NCBI GenBank assembly: GCA_910592005.1
Contig: CAJVPP010003363.1
Span: forward strand, 1-11,877
From: Funneliformis mosseae
Lineage: Eukaryota > Glomeromycota > Glomeromycetes > Glomerales > Glomeraceae
DNA length: 11,877 nt
Reading direction: 5' to 3'
Position 1 is the first letter of the stretch. Each line of letters starts with the position of its first letter. The notes under the pieces were generated by a model that worked only from the letters and a program-made list of their open reading frames with translations, searched no databases and was not told where the DNA came from. Shown here piece by piece: positions 7,811 to 11,877 of the stretch. The translations under genes were made by a program, and so were the position numbers.

Positions 7811-8418
7811 GATTCTTAAGTTAGTAATGAAATTATAAAAACTTTCTAACAATTTTTGAGTTTTATTAAGAAGTTTTTGGGATATTCTAATTCTTTTATA
7901 TAATGTAAGCTTATACTTTTTTATAAAATCACAAATCCATTGCTGAGACATTTTAAATTTTTTCATTAAATTATCATAAAGAACTAATAGCTTCAATTCT
8001 TTTAAAATTTAAACATTCTGTTTCATATAGTTCTATAAGTAACTGCAAAACCTGTTTTCTTTGTTCTATTATTTATATATATAGCTTTTCTTTTACTTCT
8101 AGAAAAAAAACTTTTCAGCTAGAACTAATATACTTACTTATTTTATTCACTTCATCTGTCTAACAAGTGCTAGCATTTACCTAACATCCTACTATGGTCA
8201 TATCAAGGTTAAAGTATCTACCAGCTTCATTCCAATTATATTCTTTTGTATAATTAAGTACTTCTTTTTTTTTTTAACAGAGTATGAGTTTTGTGTATAT
8301 TTAAGAATTTGCAACATTATTTTTGAAAAGTAAAATTTGATAAACGTGAATTTCAGAAAATATTTTAGACTTTTTATTTTAAACTACCTGAAAATAAGCA
8401 CTCCTATAGTAAAAATAA

Positions 8419-8442
8419 ATGCTTATTTTTAGACAGATACAG
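8419..8442 (-). repeat. right terminal inverted repeat of the pogo-like element
   Basis: Read on the minus strand: CTGTATCTGTCT then AAAAATAAGCAT, followed on the plus strand by the TA at 8443-8444. It lies about 100 bp upstream of the transposase ATG, so it may overlap the old promoter. Confidence 0.75.
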
Positions 8443-8463
8443 TAATATCAAAAAAATAAATAT

Positions 8464-9070
8464 GTAATTATTATATAAAATATTAGTAAAAGTCTTCATC
8501 TCAATAGCATGATTCCTTTAATATTAAAATTAACTGTGAATTTATTGTATAATCTGATTTTTTTTATATTATTTTAGTACTTTAAAAGATAAGTAGATAT
8601 GTTTTTAAAAGTAAAGGCTTTTTTGTAATCATTATATAAAATATTAAAAGAAAACTACCTCATAGAAGATAGTATTTAAAGTAGTTTTCTTCAGAATTAT
8701 ATATATAAATATTAGAAGAAAACTACTCTATCATTAAATATATACTTAAATATAAATCTTTTTATATAATTATATTATATAAAATAGGCAAAAGGTTCAT
8801 TTACTTCACCTTTAAATATTATCCTTTAGTTGCTTTAGCATAAACCTTAATATACAATTTTTTTGATATACATAAAGAATATAAAAAAGTAATAGTAAAC
8901 TTAGTCAATAAATCATAAATAAAGGTAATTAAGTATGTATTTGAATGTAAAACCTTCTTTATAATCATTATAAAAAAAAAAATATTAGGAGAAGGTTTGT
9001 TAGACTTTATTTTTCTAGATATGTATTTAGGTATAATATAATTTCACATAAAATATAAGTGTATCAAAAG
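8464..9070. repeat. group of degenerate ~70-bp hairpin repeats
   Basis: A core like RTAATCATTATATAAAATATTAG recurs at about 8464, 8625, 8695, 8766 and 8961 (spacing 161, 70, 71 and 195), with a weak further copy near 9040. Two copies form clean hairpins: AGTAGTTTTCTTC (8680-8692) with GAAGAAAACTACT (8715-8727), and AAACCTTCT (8950-8958) with AGAAGGTTT (8990-8998). The arm sequence differs between copies while pairing is kept. A further AGAAAACTAC at 8649-8658 can also pair with 8681-8690. No coding frame runs through. It could be a decayed tandem array, several related fold-back elements, or RNA-forming repeats. Confidence 0.5.
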
Positions 9071-9163
9071 AGACAATTCAATTTAAAAGCATAATAAAGT
9101 ATATTTTTAGCTTATTTGTCTAAAAGTTTAGAAGTAATAATATCTAATATATCTTTTAGTAAA

Positions 9164-9367
9164 TCAAAATTTATAATAAGACATCATCATCAATAAATTT
9201 ATGATTACAGAATCTTTATTTTTATAACTTATTCTTTCAGCTTTATTAATCGCATAATATATTTGATTGAAAGGAGATTTCAGTGAATCGCCTACGTTTT
9301 TCAAATCTTCTTTTTTTAGATTAATTCCTTAAGAAACTTCTTCTAGCATTACTTTATAAGAGGAGTG
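9164..9367 (-). pseudogene. unidentified decayed coding segment
   Basis: The minus frame from 9367 to TGA at 9166-9164 is 68 codons with one internal TAA (9331-9329). An ATG lies at 9349-9347. The text KVMLEEVS, then after the stop GINLKKEDLKNVGDSLK, SPFNQIYYAINKAERISYKN and KDSVIINLL, has the charge balance and amphipathic look of real protein. CG-containing codons survive inside it (GGCGAT, GCG, AACGTA). In another frame it continues as NFDLLKDILDIITSKLLDK toward 9110, implying a frameshift. It faintly recalls repeated fungal protein families known from mycorrhizal genomes, but I cannot name one. There is no start signal and no domain I can assign. Confidence 0.45.
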
Positions 9368-9958
9368 CTAAAAATGATATCATTTAATTTTTTAGAATGT
9401 TTTACTTCTACCTCTTATCATAAATCAAATAAGGAAATAATATAACTTAATCATATGATAATAATTTTAACTTTTAATCATAAAATCAAAAGTTTAATTT
9501 ATTAAATTTTAAAGATATAAAATAAATTTTATAATTTTTCAAATTATTTTATATGAATTTAATACAATTTTATTTAAAATTTGAGTTAAATAATTCTATT
9601 GTTATATATTGCTAAAATTAATCTAAAATGTAAGATAATCTTAATCTCAAGGTTATAAATTTTTTATTTTATTTCTTCTATATTTACCATCTTATGTAAC
9701 TGCAATTTTATTATTTCTTTGACCAACAAATTGATCTATATATATAAGCTTTTTTTATATTTTATTAATTTTTTTAATATATCATAAAATTATAAAGCTT
9801 ATTTTAAATAACTTGCACTTTTTTTGATGTATGATTTTAATATATATTATTATAAATACTTTTATTAGAAAATAATTTTTATATTTTTAGCATATAAGTT
9901 CTTGATACAATTTAAGCAAAATACTTAGATAATAAAGTTAGTCATAAAGATTTATTAA
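9368..9958. other. AT-rich, no feature recognised
   Basis: No repeat, hairpin or coding resemblance of note was found. Confidence 0.5.
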
Positions 9959-10120
9959 AAGTTAAATGTTTATTATAGCTTGAAAACTGATTATCAAAAT
10001 ATTCTAATATATAAAAATAGATTAAGAAAGTATTTATCTTGTTTTTATATAATGAGAAAAAGAAAGCTATTATTTAATGATAAAAGTTTGAAAGCATTAA
10101 GAGCTCATAGTAATCTATAA
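9959..10120 (+). pseudogene. short basic open run without a start, possible remnant
   Basis: The frame is open for 53 codons from a TAA at 9956-9958 to TAA at 10118-10120. It reads KLNVYYSLKTDYQNIL at the left and IMRKRKLLFNDKSLKALRAH near the right. It is rich in Lys, Arg, Leu and Tyr. There is no ATG near its beginning, and the only Met is late, near 10052. It could be debris of a DNA-binding or transposon protein, or a chance opening. No family was recognised and no neighbour helps to place it. Confidence 0.2.
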
Positions 10121-10692
10121 TAACTTTAATTATCACATTTTTGCAAATTAAAAAAATTTACAAATTTGCAAATAATGACTGATCTAATCTTATATTTCTT
10201 TTTTAATATCTAAAATATAATATGATTATATTTTTTAATATATATAGTAATAATTAATTATTTATTAATGGGATCCTAGTTTAAAATTTATAAAGATACT
10301 CATTAGCATATTTAAAGATTTTATAACTAAGTTTTTTATCAATCATAGAAACTTTACTATTTACATTTTTAAAATACTTTCTATAATTAAAAGCATTCAA
10401 TACAATTTTCACTAATTTATCAGATAATAATAACATACTACATTTTACTAAATTGTATACTGATTATTTTAGTGTATATATTCAAGTTTTTTGAAAATAA
10501 GTAAATATTTTATAATATTTGCAAAGAACTGTAAATTTTTATTAAGTCTACCTATTATTGATACTAGATAGATTTTTCTGAACTTTCATAATATATAAAT
10601 TTATAAAAAGACTATTTTCTATAATTTCATAAGATTAATCATGTGAGTTTTACATGAGATACCTAAAAAGTATTTAAAATAGATAAAAATTC
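10121..10692. other. AT-rich, no feature recognised
   Basis: No convincing repeat or coding resemblance was found. Confidence 0.5.
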
Positions 10693-10745
10693 ACATTTTG
10701 CTATAATGCAAAACCTATATAATAGGAACTTTGCTATAGTAAATA
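10693..10745. mobile_element. possible relic of a pogo-like MITE
   Basis: TTTTGCTATA (10696) and TTTGCTATA (10730) are direct copies resembling the TTCGCTATAAC sub-repeat of the MITE at 5534-5705 after CG-to-TG decay. Between them are two short palindromes: TTTTGC/GCAAAA (10696-10713) and CCTAT/ATAGG (10714-10726). No ends or target duplication can be drawn, so the assignment is tentative. Confidence 0.25.
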
Positions 10746-11735
10746 GAACAAATTTAAAATACAAAAAAAAATTTTATAATATATAAAATTGAAAATTTAA
10801 TTCATAAAATAAATAAATTATGATCTATACTTTAAGAATCTTGGATTAGAATTTTAATATCTTTAATATTAATAAAGTTATAATATATTAAATTTATTTA
10901 AAGTTAATTACAAAAACTAAAATTGAAAAAAATATATAATGATAACTTTATAAGAATAATTATTTCTTATTATATTTTAACTAAAATATTATTGTATATT
11001 AAATTATATAAAGATTTATTAGAATATAATAAAAGAATATAAGAATATTGCAATTACATATAAGTTAGATTATAATAAATTGTTTCCAAAGCAATAGATT
11101 CACTTTTTTAAATTACAATTCAAAAAACATATAAAAATTATTAATATTTATAGAAAAAGTATTATTAGAAAAATGTAGAATTTGTAGATAAAAAATATAA
11201 GTTTTATTAATGTATCTGATGTAATTTATAATAAAATAATTAAATAAAATAAAATAAATTGTTTATATGATTTTTAATTTTAATTTTTAATTAGCTCATA
11301 TATATATTATATAATACTTACATAATTTACAAAATTGAAAAAAAACTTTTTTTATAAAATGATTCATATTTACAAATTTAAATCATTTTTTTTTATTTGA
11401 TTAAAATCCATTTAGTGGATTAAATTTTATTAATGTTTTTTTAAGTTCCTATTATAAAAGTTTCATATTGTAGAATTTAAAAAATTATTTATATTATTAG
11501 AATTAATCAATAAATAGATAGATATATTAATTTATATTTAAAATTTACTGAAAAATTATAATTAAGAATAAATACAGATTCATTTATTTATATTGCTTTA
11601 AATGTTTTTCTAACTATAATAATATCTAGTAAAACCTAATAATAAATGATTCAAATTTAATTAATATTTAAAAATTATTTTTAAATTTAAGATTAAACTA
11701 CCTTAATTTTATTGTCTTATAAAATCAAAATAATA
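10746..11735. other. AT-rich, no feature recognised
   Basis: Nearly 1 kb of A/T text with frequent stops on both strands. No repeat family or coding resemblance was found. Confidence 0.5.
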
Positions 11736-11877
11736 TTTTTTTTTTTTTTTTTTATTTTAACGTGCGGTAGCTTTGCACAATCTTTATTAAAAGTAAAGTA
11801 AAAAAAGGATTACAAATTACAAATGAGAGAGTACAAAAATTTCTATCTAGTAAGACTAAATCAAAACCAACCTTGCA
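11736..11877 (-). other. possible transcript 3' end or retrocopy tail
   Basis: Read on the minus strand, mixed-composition sequence from the window end contains AATAAA (11788-11783). About 30 bases later comes TTAAAATAAA and an uninterrupted A18 (11753-11736), after which the extreme AT compartment begins. A signal, spacing and A-tract in this order fit either the 3' end of a minus-strand gene or the poly(A) end of a reverse-transcribed insert. No coding frame is convincing in the 124 bases available. Confidence 0.35.

Larger units (their letters stand above)
6823..8317 (-). pseudogene. dead pogo/Tigger-type transposase (HTH-CENP-B-DDE)
   Basis: A cut-and-paste transposase relic of about 498 codons, a normal family length, read from ATG at 8317 to TGA at 6825-6823. 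Recognisable text in order: NSYSV and EVLNYTKEYNWNEAGRYFNL (first HTH, about 8275-8190); FFLEVKEKLYI and TGFAVTYRTI (8110-8025); FKMSQQWICDFIKKYKLTLY and RIRISQKLL (CENP-B-like second HTH, 7996-7803); NEIFV-stop-FNIAG (about 7790-7740, the family's D-E-T motif with Asp now Asn); TTGNEKN; KFLPICIFKSK; NSWINSNLMI; LLILVYDFFR (second Asp kept, about 7295); HLEKSIKEKF; LLDVLINKPFKDN (third Asp, about 7195); NGGIKKIAAGN; VIIESFKKCKISND; then an Asn/Asp-rich acidic tail (7000-6830). The reading frame changes about seven times, and stops occur at many expected Trp and Arg codons. It fills the element at 6670-8442. Identification rests on remembered family motifs, but the number and order of matches make it secure at family level. 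Confidence 0.85.
6670..8442 (-). mobile_element. decayed 1773-bp pogo/Tigger-like DNA transposon
   Basis: The left end (6670-6693) and the inverted right end (8442-8419) match at 19 of 24 bases. All five differences are transitions, and the inner 12 bases AAAAATAAGCAT are identical. TA flanks both sides (6668-6669, 8443-8444), the target duplication expected of Tc1/mariner elements. A further subterminal copy, AAATAAGCATTCTC, lies at about 6717 on the left, with AAAATAAGCACTCC near 8395 on the right. The interior holds a single transposase relic on the minus strand that fills most of the element. Length is at the low end for autonomous pogo-type elements. The element cannot be active because the gene is broken in many places. 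Confidence 0.8.

Noticed and set aside
8464..9070. Regularly spaced repeats as a CRISPR-like array
   Set aside because: Spacing is irregular, repeats are degenerate and A/T-rich, no cas-like gene is present, and the setting is eukaryotic.
1..11877. tRNA or rRNA genes
   Set aside because: No B-box-like GGTTCRANNCC with a matching cloverleaf and no rRNA core sequence was seen on either strand.

Overview
The window looks like nuclear DNA of a very AT-rich eukaryote. My best guess is an arbuscular mycorrhizal fungus of the Rhizophagus/Gigaspora type. The reasons are A+T content, A-rich leader-like stretches, decayed pogo/Tigger-type DNA transposons and Asn/Asp-rich coding debris. This is inference from style and family resemblance, not from a marker gene. 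No rRNA, tRNA, CRISPR array or intact long gene was found.

Layout. Positions 1 to about 2850 have mixed composition. They hold a TATA-like promoter with a tiny ORF (1083-1274), a C-rich-on-minus block that may be a minus-strand first exon (1365-1472), an oligo-T minisatellite (1491-1690), a perfect GC-rich palindrome (1702-1715) and a 57-63 codon plus-strand ORF (2526-2717). From about 2850 to 11753 the DNA is extremely AT-rich and behaves as a transposon graveyard. It contains a 228-base tract without a single G and with telomere-like hexamers (3303-3530), a 111-bp fold-back repeat (4120-4230), orphan coding scraps (4464-4628, 4980-5265), a 172-bp MITE with clear terminal inverted repeats and TA target duplication (5534-5705), and degenerate 18-20 bp repeats (about 5935-6045).

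The main object is a 1773-bp pogo/Tigger-like (Tc1/mariner superfamily) transposon at 6670-8442. Both ends and the flanking TA can be seen. Its minus-strand transposase (8317 to 6823) can be followed almost end to end: first HTH, CENP-B-like second HTH, DDE-type catalytic core, 'SFKKCKISN' C-terminal motif and an acidic Asn/Asp tail. It is dead, with several frameshifts, a purine-rich stretch splitting the core, and many Trp and Arg codons turned into stops by G:C to A:T transitions. The probable first catalytic Asp has become Asn. The damage resembles RIP or deamination of methylated cytosine.

Right of the transposon lie a group of about 70-bp hairpin-forming repeats (8464-9070), an unidentified decayed coding segment on the minus strand (9164-9367), a short basic open run (9959-10120) and a probable MITE relic (10693-10745). 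At 11736-11753 a T18 tract next to a minus-strand AATAAA marks the end of the graveyard, and composition recovers to the window end. This could be the 3' end of a neighbouring minus-strand gene or of a retrocopy. No working multi-gene system is visible; what is worth a second look is the mode of decay and the repeat structures.
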